Assembly: GCA_003971905.1 (NCBI GenBank)
Contig: RSEE01000005.1
Location: 558,001-622,000, forward strand
DNA length: 64,000 bases
Source: Moniliella sp. 'wahieum'
Taxonomy: Eukaryota > Basidiomycota > Moniliellomycetes > Moniliellales > Moniliellaceae
Reading direction: 5' to 3'
Under the pieces are notes generated by a model. That model was not told where the DNA came from, did not search any database, and saw nothing but the letters and a program-made list of their open reading frames with translations. This document shows positions 10,016-19,894 of the stretch, one piece after another. Position 1 is the stretch's first letter; the number at the start of each line of letters is the position of its first letter. Made by a program: the position numbers and the translations under genes.

Positions 10016-11116
10016 ACTCAGGAGATTCGCAGACGTTTGCCCATGACCTCATTTCTCATCCTTGACCCCCCCCCCCCCTTTGATCCCCGCTGTGCTGGAC
10101 GTCTCCAGCCCACTAGCGCCGGCTTCGTCTCAATTGGTCTGCAGTGGTGCGACACCCGAGCACTGCTTTCTCCCCTAATTTCCCTAATTTCCTCATCATA
10201 ACTCTCGTCCTTCAACCTCATTTTCATCAATGATCTGATACCCCCATCCGCTCTCCATTCCTTCCACATTTTGCCAACATCATGATGTCTCCGAGAACAC
10301 CACTTACGTTTGCCGAGTCACGTCTTAAATGTGCATGGACCACAACTCCCGTACATGTATGACGTGTCTTTTGGAGTGCAATAAACTTGTTCGCGGTCAA
10401 GCTGTATAGCGCCGAGGATAGCCATAAGGCATCTTGATTCTGTGGAATAGCGGTCGATGTGTCGCATAAGGAATGTCATCATGTACAAGGCGCACTGCTG
10501 GTAGTTCCCAGGGGGTTGATGGGGCCGAAGGGGGAGAGGGCATACTTGTCAGCGATGATCTTGTAATGCGTGTCGCAGCTGCTGACCCCCCCTCACCTCC
10601 ATCCTCTTCAAGCCCGCCTGAAGCGAGCGATCCGCACGACGTCTTGGTGTCCCATTGCCCCAAGTTTATTGTTCCTTGCTTCGTATACGATGGGAGGATG
10701 CGTATCTGAGACCATTTGTCGGATGTCCTTACCGTCGCTGGGCTTGGTGGTTCGGCGGCACAGTGCAGAGGCGATCCAAGATGTTATTCCTGTGTCGCAG
10801 CCGTTAGCACTACTACTAACAGCTCGCATGCCATCAGCTGTGTTGTTGCGCCTACTAAGAACCCTCGCCCATCCTGTTCATTCGACGTGCCGTCAGTCAT
10901 GTGGTGAATTCGGTGTCTATGTAGACCCCCTGTACTTTTGTGGGAAAGGGGATGTATTCATGATCGATGCGACGTTAGGACATTTCGTTCAACAGTCTTT
11001 TCATCAGAGAGTAAAATTCACGGGCGTTACACAGGTTATGGGTATTGCATCGAAAAGTGAAGTAGACAGGGCTTGTGATCGACGCGAGACATAGGCTTGA
11101 TAGTCATCAGTCCTCG
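10016..11116. other. Intergenic with an unresolved minus-strand candidate
   Basis: No gene is assigned. On the minus strand, ATG 10829 opens a 73-codon frame containing SDGKDIRQMVSDTHPPIVYEA and NKLGAMGHQDVVRIARF. Further down in other frames come IIADKYALSPFGPINPLG and QQCALYMMTFLMRHIDRYS. These pieces look protein-like and could be one small gene broken by sequence errors, but I recognise no family. A 13-base C run lies at about 10066-10078. Confidence 0.4.
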
Positions 11117-13993
11117 TCAAGGGAAGGAGGTGTCATCAAACACCAAACGACGTCCCACCGCATTCAAGAAGGTTGGCGACCGTGGCTCTTCCAACGATCC
11201 TGCCAGCTCCTGCCGGGGATCAACGGTCGTGTTGGGCGGCGGGCTGAAGCGACGCGTCGAGCCAACAGAGGCTGTTGGCGGGCCTCCACCAGAGTCAAAG
11301 AAGCCATAGCCCGTAGATCCCACATGCCCTGTCTCTTCTTCCTCGGCCCCTTCATCAAACACGGCAGCCAACGCCGAAAGCGATGTTCGTGGTGAGACAA
11401 TGGGCGCGGGCATACCCGTACTTACAAGATGACCGGTAGTCGTTCCGGGGGAACTGGACAGGTTGTGGAAAAGCTGCTGGTGCGTCGGTAGGACGTCGAG
11501 AGGGCAGATCCGATCGAATGGGAAGCCCCGTGCGCACGTCACACTCGTGCCCGAAGCATCAATGTAGGTCCGTACCCGTCGTGTGTTGGCAGCTGCATGT
11601 ACCGCCACGACCGCAGCGTGCATGCGCGCCAAAGCAGTACGAACATGGGCGAGGAAGCGCTTAGTTTGACGGTGGCGAGACGAAGCACACAAGGCCAAGC
11701 CACGATCTTTGATAATGTAGCCCAATCCAAACCCATGACTGCTAGTGGGGGCAAAGCCAAACAAGCGCAAGGCAGGATTACCGCAGTTGGAGGTGCTGAG
11801 GATGGCCGTGTTGAGCATGGCCCAACCCGGATCGGTAAAGAGAGGTGGCACGGCAGGTCGGGTCCTTCTTTGATTCCGCAGAACTCAAACTCATTGACGA
11901 AGGTGCTTTCCTCTCTTGTGCTGCTTGATCTGGGTCGGACTCGTCCCCACCGTCCCCACTGTCACCATCTCCTTCCACTTGCTTGCCGTCAGCACCTTCT
12001 GGCTTGGTTCCAAGGCCACGGCGCCACAGTTCGTGAAGGGCATAGAGGGCCGATCGCACCCTAATCCCTGAGCCGCCAGCCGGGACGAGCGGGTGTGAGT
12101 TGCACATGCTTGCCGAAGAGCCAGTACCACTTCTTGAGCAGAGCTCGCCTCTCCTCCGGCACCATGGTCAAGCCTCGCCGAAGCCGATTTCGTTTTGTTC
12201 TCCGTGGAAACCGGCTTGCTTGGTGGCTTGGACACCGAAGTCTTCAAGGAGGTGCCCTTGGTCGATTGGGAGGTACGTCGGGCTCGTACCGAACATACGC
12301 CTTGCAAAAGTCGACACTTTGGGGCGAGACGGTACGGATTGCTTCAGTGCGACCTTGACGGAAGTGCTTGGTCATAGCTGGCTCGTAGGTCATCACGCTG
12401 CGTCCATAGAGGGAAAAGTAGGCGGCTTGCAACGCCATCTGCACCCAGGCATCGGGGCTGAATCCATGGGCAGTGATGAATGCCTTTCCGTATCCATCAA
12501 ACTCGAGGACGCACATTCGTTGGCGCACACAAGATCGCTCAGACGGGCCTCCGCATGTGCAACAGCCGAAGCAAGTGATTGGTTCCATCGCCATTCGAGT
12601 GCACGGGGTGAAGTGCAATACGTTTGATCGGGTACGATAGGTGCGGTCGCACCTGATTTGCCCCCGAGCGTTTCGTAGGGCCGCCACGAGCATAGGGGGA
12701 GAGGGATGCGTTAAACAAGCTCTTGGTGCGTGCATGAATGCTGCGCGCAAAGCGCATGATCAGTTCGGTATACACATCCGCCACAAACCGAAGAACGGTA
12801 TGGCCATCGAGAGCGGTGTGTTCAAAGTTGATGCCTGCGCTTCCACTCGGAGTCACAACAATCTGCAGCTTGTCCCACCAGCGATTGGTGCAGGTTCCAA
12901 CTTGCACCCCGGTGTACTGGCCAAGTCGTCCTGTTCCGTTTGGTCGGGGGTGAGAATGTTATAGGTACCGGCCAACATGGCTTCGGCCAGCTGTGCAGGG
13001 TCCTCTGTTTCGCCACTTCGCTCTGACGAAGTCTCATCATCCAAACAAAGCACGAAGAGGGCCTCGTCAATCATCTTCAGGCATGCCTGGTTGTGGGGAT
13101 CCGAAATAAGCTTTTCGCGCTGGGCGTGCCAGCCCCACGCTTGTTGGCGGTCAAGATACCGACGGCCACCCCCTCTGCCGCGGCGGGTGGCCGTGCATCT
13201 GCATCATCACAGATAGCTTGCAAGGTGCGGACCAAAGTCGCTTCCGTCCAGAGTGGTCGATGCTGAGAGTCGATGGCATCAAACCAATAGGCGTATCCAC
13301 GACGGAGAACAACCACGTGTTTTGCATCTGGCGCCACCGACATCTTGCACCCTAGGCTTGTGCCAGTGGGAATACGGGCCGTGCCGAAAAGCCAAGCATA
13401 CTGGCTCATGTCAAGGGGCGTGCCTCGCACATCGTCTGCGGGCAACTGGCCCGTACGCAAGTCAGAAATGAAAGCGAGTGCAGCCAGAGTCAGATTAGCG
13501 GCGCGCATCAGCTGGCTTCCACGAGAAGGCGTGGGGTCGTCCCTATTACCGCGAGAAGAGCGGGAAAACAGAGTTAGATGGACGATGCATGCATGCACAA
13601 GGGGGAGGGGGCGGAGTAGGAAAGATCAGCAAAGGACATACTCGAGGATGAAAAAGGGGTTCAGGTTGAGCACAACCGAGTCGGTGGCTTGGAGGTAGGC
13701 ATCGTTCCAAAATTCGGCAATATACGAGGTGCGGGTGGAAGCGTATTGGTGCAGGCGTTGCTGCAGCGGGGGCCATCGTGGTGGAGGAAGTGTTCGACGG
13801 CACGGCGGGTACGCTGATGCTGTTCGGGAGCTTGGAGCGGCGCGAGGGCAGCAAGGTAGCGCTGGCAGGTGTCGGCCAGGGGCGGGATGGGCAGGCGAGG
13901 CAGCTCGTCCTGGTGCGCAAATGTCTGGCCGGTAAAGACACCTTGGGTGGCCAGTGCCACCGCGTTGGGCGTAGACGCATTGGCGGCGGGCAT
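11117..13993 (-). CDS. Carnitine O-acyltransferase (CAT/CPT family)
   Basis: This enzyme moves acetyl or other short acyl groups between CoA and carnitine, for shuttling from peroxisomes or cytosol to mitochondria. Start ATG 13993 opens MPAANASTPNAVAL, then DELPRLPIPPLADTC. An intron at 13543-13641 (GTATGT donor, TAG acceptor) splits FFILE|DDPTP. Hallmarks follow: RGTPLDMSQY, then FEHTALDGHTVLRF holding the catalytic His (codon near 12818-12820). ITAHGFSPDAWVQMALQ, ALQAAYFSLYG and TYEPAMTKHFRQGRTEAIRT come next, and HGFGLGYIIKDRGLALCASS with RHRQTKRFL marks the end of the domain. About 150 Ser/Thr/Gly-rich residues follow, a longer tail than usual, somewhat like yeast Yat2. Several frame changes occur. 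No clear targeting signal is seen. Confidence 0.88.
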
Positions 13994-16285
13994 GGCGTGG
14001 GGGGGGGTTGGGGAGGAGAGAAGGCACAGATCAGAAGGGGGGCGAGGGGTGGTGTGGCAGCCAGGGGCAGACCAAGCAAGCGCGGCTTATAAGGAGCAAG
14101 GATGCCCCCCTGCATAATTAGAACGCAGCTGCTGGGGCGGCCGGTGGAGGGAGCGTCGGAGCAGAAACGCTGCAGGCCAAGGCGCACTGCTGGGCGCAGA
14201 GGACTGCTGGCTGCGTCGACAGCCTCGATCTCTGTCGGCTGGAACCTGGAACCGCAGTGGCCTAGCCGATGAAAACCTCGCGTTGAGGCAGCTGAGCGCT
14301 GGGGCTGCTGGAGCCCAGGCTCACGCACCATGCGCCATGCAATCACCGGTGACACCTTCTTCTGCGTGCCTGGTGGCTCGAAGCTTGATCGATCCTTGAT
14401 CGGTTGCGGGTTATCGATTATCGATTCTCGAGTTACTAGTTACTAGTTACTAGTTATCGATTATCAATTGTCCATGAGCTTTGTTTACGTTTTGGGGTAG
14501 GATGGTGGCAGGGCCGAGCCCAGGAACGGGGGCAGTGTCCGCTAGCGGCTACCGCCGTCGGCCCTGCCAGGCCCAGTCCGCTGCCCTTGCAGCCGCTGGC
14601 TTGTCCGGCAGGTGCGGGGTAGCGAGACAATGTCTGGGATACGCTCCGCCTGCGCGCTATGCATTATGGCGAAGGCGATGATCGATGATCGATGACGCGT
14701 GACGCGTGACGGCTGTGCTGCTCTGCGGTGTTTAGGAGGCACCAGGGGGCACCACGGGCACCTGCTGGATACCCTCTACCCCGCTGTGCCTGCGGCCCGT
14801 GCCCAGTGCTTGCGCATAGCGGCGGCTAATATCGTGCTGGGGGCCGCGGACCGCGGTTTTCGAACATTTGCTGTGGCCCTGTCCCCCCGCGTCTGGCCCA
14901 TTGTCCCGGCTGCCCCCAACCAACCCATCTGGCGTTGATGTGCTGGCTTGGCGCTCTGCCCGCGCTGCCCAGCCCTTGCTCCCGAAACCCCCGTGGCCCA
15001 GCCTGCGTCATCGACTTCGGCTCCCGCCCCCGCCTGTCCCACCTGAGGTGTGATGCATTGATGCTGCATTACACATCACATGTTACACTGCCCACGCCTA
15101 CCTTCCTGTCTGCCCCATCCATTTTATCGCTTGCTCGCTTCACTAGTGCACCCTTCTCCGTATCATATCTCCATCATCCGCCGGCACCGACCATCGATCA
15201 TCCACCGCCCTCAGCAACTGTGGCAGGCGCCAGAGAGCAATCCCCCACTTTAATGGTGAATCCATCCACTTTTAAATTTTATCTCTCCTTGTCCTCTGCC
15301 CCCCATCCTCACAGCGAAGAGAGTGACCCACCGCACATCTCACAGAAGAGGTGTGCATGCCAGGGCCATTAATCATTCATCATGCATCATGGCATGCATC
15401 ATTCACCATCCACTCCATTGTCCCCCCCTATATCCCCAGGCCACAGATATACTTATTCTTCCCGGCGGCAAGGGTGCGGGGCAATTCACCGTCGTCGCCC
15501 TACGCCACCCCACACGTCGGGAAACAACAATCACATCACAGTTGCTCGGTCCCCACATGCCGACCACCGCTGTATATATCGCTTCCGATCCTTAATAGAT
15601 GCGTTCAAGGTTCAACGTCCACTCTTCTCGAACTTTCTTCCTTCTCTCTCTCAGGCCTAGTATTGTTAGCATACCGATCGCTCCTCTCCTAGCCGCGCCC
15701 ACTGGTGCCGGCACCAGAGCGGCAGAGCGGTATAAGTGTAAGGGCTGCCGTTTTTCGTTTTCGGAACTTTCGCTACTTGTCTCAGATCTCTCGCGCTTAG
15801 GCACAGGCTTTTATTGGGCCCTCTGATAGCGACCGCTAAGTATACGGTGAATTACTGACTGGCCAAGGGAGATCGGTTGAGACTTGCTGTCATAGTTTGG
15901 CTGATCTCGCTCCCATTTCCAATTTCTTCGTCTCGAGCGTCTCGCTCCTTCCCTGTTCCTTCCACTTCGCACCATGTCCTGTTCTTGCTTCTTCCCCACG
16001 AACGATTGCTACACCCCTTGGCCTAGTCCGATCCTGGTCTCCCTCGCCTTAGCCCCGACTGTGACACTTGCGCTTCTTTTTTTGAAGCTTTTGCTTTTTT
16101 GAAGCTTTTTTGAAGGGCGATATTTATACTTCTCTTCGAATTGTGCGGCTGAAAAGATATAGGGAAATATAGATATCATACTCTGCCAGTGTTACATGTT
16201 ATGCTTTGCGAGACGGAGATTGGTTAGATCCATATGATCGATTATCGATTATCTCAGAATCAGTCAGAAGCTTGTATCCTATGTG
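13994..16285. other. Long intergenic region with palindromic arrays
   Basis: No gene is recognised over 2.3 kb. The region contains the period-7 arrays listed at 14411-14710 and 16237-16253, and a TATA-like TATATAT near 15573. T-rich tracts with repeated GAAGCTTTT lie near 16080-16120. A 70-codon minus-strand frame at 15592-15804 is basic and Ser/Glu-rich but has no recognisable family. Confidence 0.55.
14411..14710. repeat. Cluster of period-7 arrays: ATCGATT, ACTAGTT, ATCGATG, ACGCGTG
   Basis: ATCGATT repeats at 14411-14426, ACTAGTT three times then ATCGATT at 14434-14465, and ATCGATG followed directly by ACGCGTG at 14677-14710. Four different palindromes share the same 7-bp spacing. The switch between palindromes inside one array keeps the phase. 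Confidence 0.85.
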
Positions 16286-16573
16286 CTACACCCCTAGAAC
16301 TATTTTGGGTATCTTGACGATGACAGCAGTAGAGGGCAGGCAAAAAGGTGGCTGAGAATCGAGCGAAGAGGAAACTCCGGGGGGCGGAGGGGCCGGTAAG
16401 GTGCAGTTCCCAGGCATGCCAAGCCAGTGGACCTTGTGGCGGACCCAGCCTCTGATGTGGGCGTCAGGCAGCAAAAAGCGAGCCAGCCGAACGCGTAACG
16501 TGTGTATTTGTTCGCGCGTCATTGATGACATAAGCAGGCTCCGTTGGGGCCACAAGTTGGGCAGAGCCGACAT
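16286..16573 (-). CDS. Small uncharacterised ORF, 95 aa, divergent from ULP1
   Basis: ATG 16573 opens an uninterrupted frame with REQIHTLRVRLARFLLPDAH and IRGWVRHKVHWLGMPG, then a Pro-rich and hydrophobic tail. The central part looks like a basic helical segment. I do not recognise it. Its ATG is only 21 bp from the proposed ULP1 start at 16595, so at most one of the two starts can be right unless the transcripts overlap. It could equally be chance antisense to an untranslated ULP1 leader. Confidence 0.3.
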   Translation of the reverse strand: MSALPNLWPQRSLLMSSMTREQIHTLRVRLARFLLPDAHIRGWVRHKVHWLGMPGNCTLPAPPPPGVSSSLDSQPPFCLPSTAVIVKIPKIVLGV

Positions 16574-16594
16574 GAATAGTAGGCTTGGGTGTGC

Positions 16595-18538
16595 ATGCAG
16601 CCCACCGCAAGCGTCGGTAGTGCAGCGCGGGTCTCCTCCATCCGCGATCCATCTTCGCCATCACCATCGGGCTCCTCCCCACCTCTCCCGCAGAACAGAC
16701 GGAAGGGACTTCTTCTCGGCCTCCGGGCACATCCAAGGACGCATGCAGTGTCGAGGATGTCCATGCGCCCCCTGATCACCAGGCGGAAGTCAGAAGGTAC
16801 CTGCAAGGACGATGTTGCATCCGACGTGGATCAATTGGCCTATGCGCTTGAATCCGACTTGAGATTGACTTCCCCATTCTCTCGGGATTCGCAACGTCCC
16901 AACTACAAGCTTGGCTTTCCCGACGACGCTGAAGGCGACAGGCGGCCCCTTGGGCATGCCAAACCATTGGACGAGCTCAATACAACCCCTCTTCCTACCC
17001 GCTTTGCTCCAAAGGGCCACCAGCAACCACCAGTCAGAGCCCAAGGCGGGCCTGGTAGTGCCTTATCTGTCCCGATCGTACTCTCGGACGATAGCTCCGA
17101 TGAGGAAGCGCCTGCGAGGACGGCCTCTCGCCCAAGGCGCAGTCATTCGCCTGAACCGAGCAAGGAAGCATGTGTTGCCGATCCAGAGCGTCCCACGACC
17201 ACAAAAACTAAGGATTCCTTTCCTTCCTGTCAATCTGCATTTGGACGTCATCAACTCAAGCAAGGCAAGGCAAGACTGCCCCTTACAGGGACTACTGCTT
17301 GCGCGAGCCTGATCCACTTCACCATGTACGTCTTATTTCTACGTACCTCTGACTCCGGGGGATTGAATGGGATGCGGGCTAACGTTGGGATGCAGCTTCG
17401 CATACAGCGAGAGGGGAAGCATCGAAAGCAAGATCAGCTTCGTCAGGTTCGCCAATGGATTCATCATGATTCCCCGAGCAAACGGTGGGGAGTCCATGCC
17501 AAGGTGGTCGATGTCATCTTGAAGGGTGGCCGTTCTACAGACTCTCGAAGTCCTGGGGGCACACACGGATGAAGAGACTCCATCGAAGGCGGGGGGTCTC
17601 CCCCAAGGCAGATGAAGAGGGTCTACCCAAGGCGCAGAAAGAGGTGCCCTTCACGGCAAAGAGAGAAGTGCCGTCTGATGGGAAAAAAGATCTTATATCC
17701 AAGCCAGAAGAAACTCAGCCGACTCCCCTCAAGCGCCGAAAGAGTTGGATTCTAGGTCGCCCCCCATTTCCATCCTCCTTGACGGATGAGCAGGAGGCTT
17801 CAGTACAGGCCGCATGGAAGGACTGCGCGTTGCTGGTGAGCATACCCGGCGCTCAAGTCACTTATCAAGATCTGCTCAGACTTCGCCCTGGCCGTTGGGT
17901 CAACGACGAGGCGATCAACTTCTACGGTCAATTGATACTCCAGCGCTCTCAACGAGCCAAGGCCTTGCGCAGCCAAGCTTTGCACTCGGGTGCTCAGGCC
18001 TATTGTGACATCCACTTCTTTTCGTCTTTTTTTGGACCAAGCTGGCCGCCCAGGGTCATGCCGGTGTAGCACGGTGGACCCGCCGAGTCAATATTTTTAC
18101 CAAAGACAAAATGCTCTTCCCGTCAATGTAGGCAATTCTCACTGGACGTGTGGATGCGTTGACCTGCGACGCCGTCGGATTGAATATTACGACTCGATGC
18201 ATCACCGGTTCCCTGCTTTCTTTCGCCAACTCCGCCACTGGCTTGTTTCCGAACACATGGCCCAGTATGGCACACCGCTCAATCTCGACAAAGAGGGTTG
18301 GACCGACTTTGTTCCCTCTCACTTTCCCGTCCAGACAAATGGGTCCGACTGTGGCGTGTTCACCATGGCTGCGCTGGAGCAGCTTAGTCGGCGCGACCCA
18401 GCTGTGCCGGTATCGTCAGCTGACGATAGCGGATCCGAGTCAGATGATCCACAGTTCAACTTTACGGGGAAGACCATGCGGTACCTTCGGAGACGGTTTG
18501 TGTATGAGCTGCACAAAGAGCTATTGGATACGATTTAA
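16595..18538 (+). CDS. ULP1: Ulp1-type SUMO protease
   Basis: This C48 cysteine protease matures SUMO and removes it from targets, usually at the nuclear envelope. The N-terminal half is Ser/Pro-rich and carries VPIVLSDDSSDEE (about 17070-17110), a typical SUMO-interacting motif with an acidic flank. The catalytic domain includes RLRPGRWVNDEAINFYGQLI, the His of NSHWTCGCVDL (codon 18140-18142), the Asp of EYYDSM, Gln of PVQTNGSDCGVF and the nucleophile Cys (18350-18352). The whole catalytic set is present. A likely intron at 17326-17397 (GTACGT to GCAG) lies before LRIQREGKH. One C appears missing in FPV|NVGNSHW near 18120, plus at least one shift upstream. TAA is at 18536-18538. The start is uncertain; ATG near 16757 (MSMRPLITRRK) is an alternative. 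Confidence 0.87.
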
Positions 18539-19032
18539 TGGCCGCGTTCTCATCTCTTATAAACTGGATCCAGTCCCCTTCTGTCACGGGCTGCGGCGGA
18601 CTCGAGATACTCGAGATGGTCCGACCGAAGCTAAGGCCCGCCTACTCCGCACATGCCCAGTAGAGCGTGCTCCGCAGGCCAACCAAGTGTGATGATGGTC
18701 TTCTAAATTAAGTTTTCTTTCTCGGTCTGACATGTCTTCCTTTCTACACCCCTCTTGTATCCGTTTCCCTTTTGATCCTGCCTGTACCCCTGGTTGATGG
18801 GGGGGTTCCTTTCCCCCACCTTCCATTCTCGTCCCCACTCTCGTCTCAACCCCTCGTCTACCCTCTCGCCTATCCTGTCTGACTCTTGCCCGTTTCCCAG
18901 CCAATTGATCCAGTACAGGCAGCCTTACTATACTCTTGTTAGTGTCCGACATCTCCCCCGACCTCGTCCTCCAGCCAGTCGTCAGTCCAGTCGCGCGAGC
19001 CCTCTGGCCGCGTCGATTTCCAGTCTCAGTTG

Positions 19033-19251
19033 AGGCAGTGTTTGTCCGCCGCTGTCTCCTCCTCCCGTCCCTAAGTCCCGGAGGCTTCAGACACGTTACT
19101 ACGGTCCAAGCCGGTGCAGACGCAGCCTTGCCACAACGTGCAGCCGCCCCACCAAAGGCCTCTCCTCGTCCCTAGCTCCGCTCGGATACACCAACCAGCC
19201 CAAGCCCCAAACTACCGTGAGTCGACCTACCGTCGCCTAAGGGATTGTACC
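19033..19251 (+). repeat. Dispersed repeat X, copy 1
   Basis: About 215 bp are visibly similar to the reverse complement of 60841-61056. Shared blocks are GGCAGTGT-TGTCCGC, CCCGGAGGCTTCA-ACACG, CCTTGCCAC, CCAAAGGC, CTCGCTCGGA, AGCCCAAGCCC and AAACTACCGTGAGTCG, in the same order and at similar spacing. I judge identity near 70 percent by eye. Whether this is a transposon remnant, a noncoding RNA or an exon family is unknown. Confidence 0.7.
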
Positions 19252-19487
19252 CCAAAACCCCAGGGCGGGTCCGCTTGGCGGCGCCCGCCCGTGACATCTT
19301 CCGGTTGTCGACCCCATCTATATTGTGACCCGCTCTTGTAGATTGCAAGTGTCGCGAATGCCCTGATTTTCATTGGCCATCTCATTTGCCATTTATGTTA
19401 TGTTTGTGAATGCCTCCCCCACAGATCGTATCCCCAATCTCTATATTGTGTGCATTCCATTGACAGAGCTTAAGGCTGGACAGGGGG

Positions 19488-19648
19488 AACGCTACGTCTA
19501 AACCGAACCGTTCATCTTGCGGGGTTGTTTGGAAGCGCCACTAAGGTCAAGGAACCAGGGGGATTGCCAGGATACGGGACCCTCCGGCTCTCGCCATCCG
19601 GTCCCGTACCCTAGGAAGCGCGTGTGGACACGGAGGAACGTGGTTGAC
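19488..19648 (+). repeat. Dispersed repeat Y, copy 1, flanked by 13-bp direct repeats
   Basis: This 161-bp segment is similar throughout to 51261-51417 in the same orientation. Both begin AACGCT(A/T)CG and end AACGTGGTT(G/A)AC, and both share AAGGAACCAGGGGGAT. CCCAATCTCTATA occurs at 19433-19445 and again at 19659-19671, flanking the repeat like a target-site duplication. No coding capacity is clear. Confidence 0.7.
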
Positions 19649-19894
19649 ATACGAGCGACCCAATCTCTATAATGATGTCAGAGAACGCGGGGCTTCTTAT
19701 GCAACCTGGCTGAAGCTGAACGACATCTTGCCATTCGCGTCGATCGACGTTTTCATATAGAAAGTTCCGGGCCTCATCTGATTAATACTACACCCTACAT
19801 ATCCACTCAGCAGACCGTTCTGCAGTATACTTTCGTATTGATCAGACCATCCCACAAGTCAAAGGCCACGTTCATGGTGCGGTCAATGGGGATG

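Larger units (their letters stand above)
18539..19894. other. Intergenic region holding repeats X1 and Y1
   Basis: No gene is recognised between ULP1 and the convergent GH18 gene. It holds copy 1 of two dispersed repeats (19033-19251 and 19488-19648, listed separately) and a CTCGAGAT(A/G) duplicate near 18601-18619. Confidence 0.6.

Noticed and set aside
11117-13993. Reading the broken carnitine acyltransferase, and other shifted genes, as pseudogenes
   Set aside because: The same kind of single-base loss occurs in RPL3 and other essential genes, with all domains and catalytic residues kept. Assembly error is the simpler explanation.
15592-15804. Basic 70-codon minus-strand ORF (PKRERSETSSESSENEKRQ)
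   Set aside because: Charge-rich but very short, without neighbours or conserved motifs.
19488-19648. Repeat Y as a fragment of a protein-coding gene family
   Set aside because: Both copies can be read as a similar short peptide on the minus strand (LGYGTGWREPEGP and LGYGNGWRAPKGP), but gaps between the copies are not in multiples of three along the whole length and no longer frame exists.
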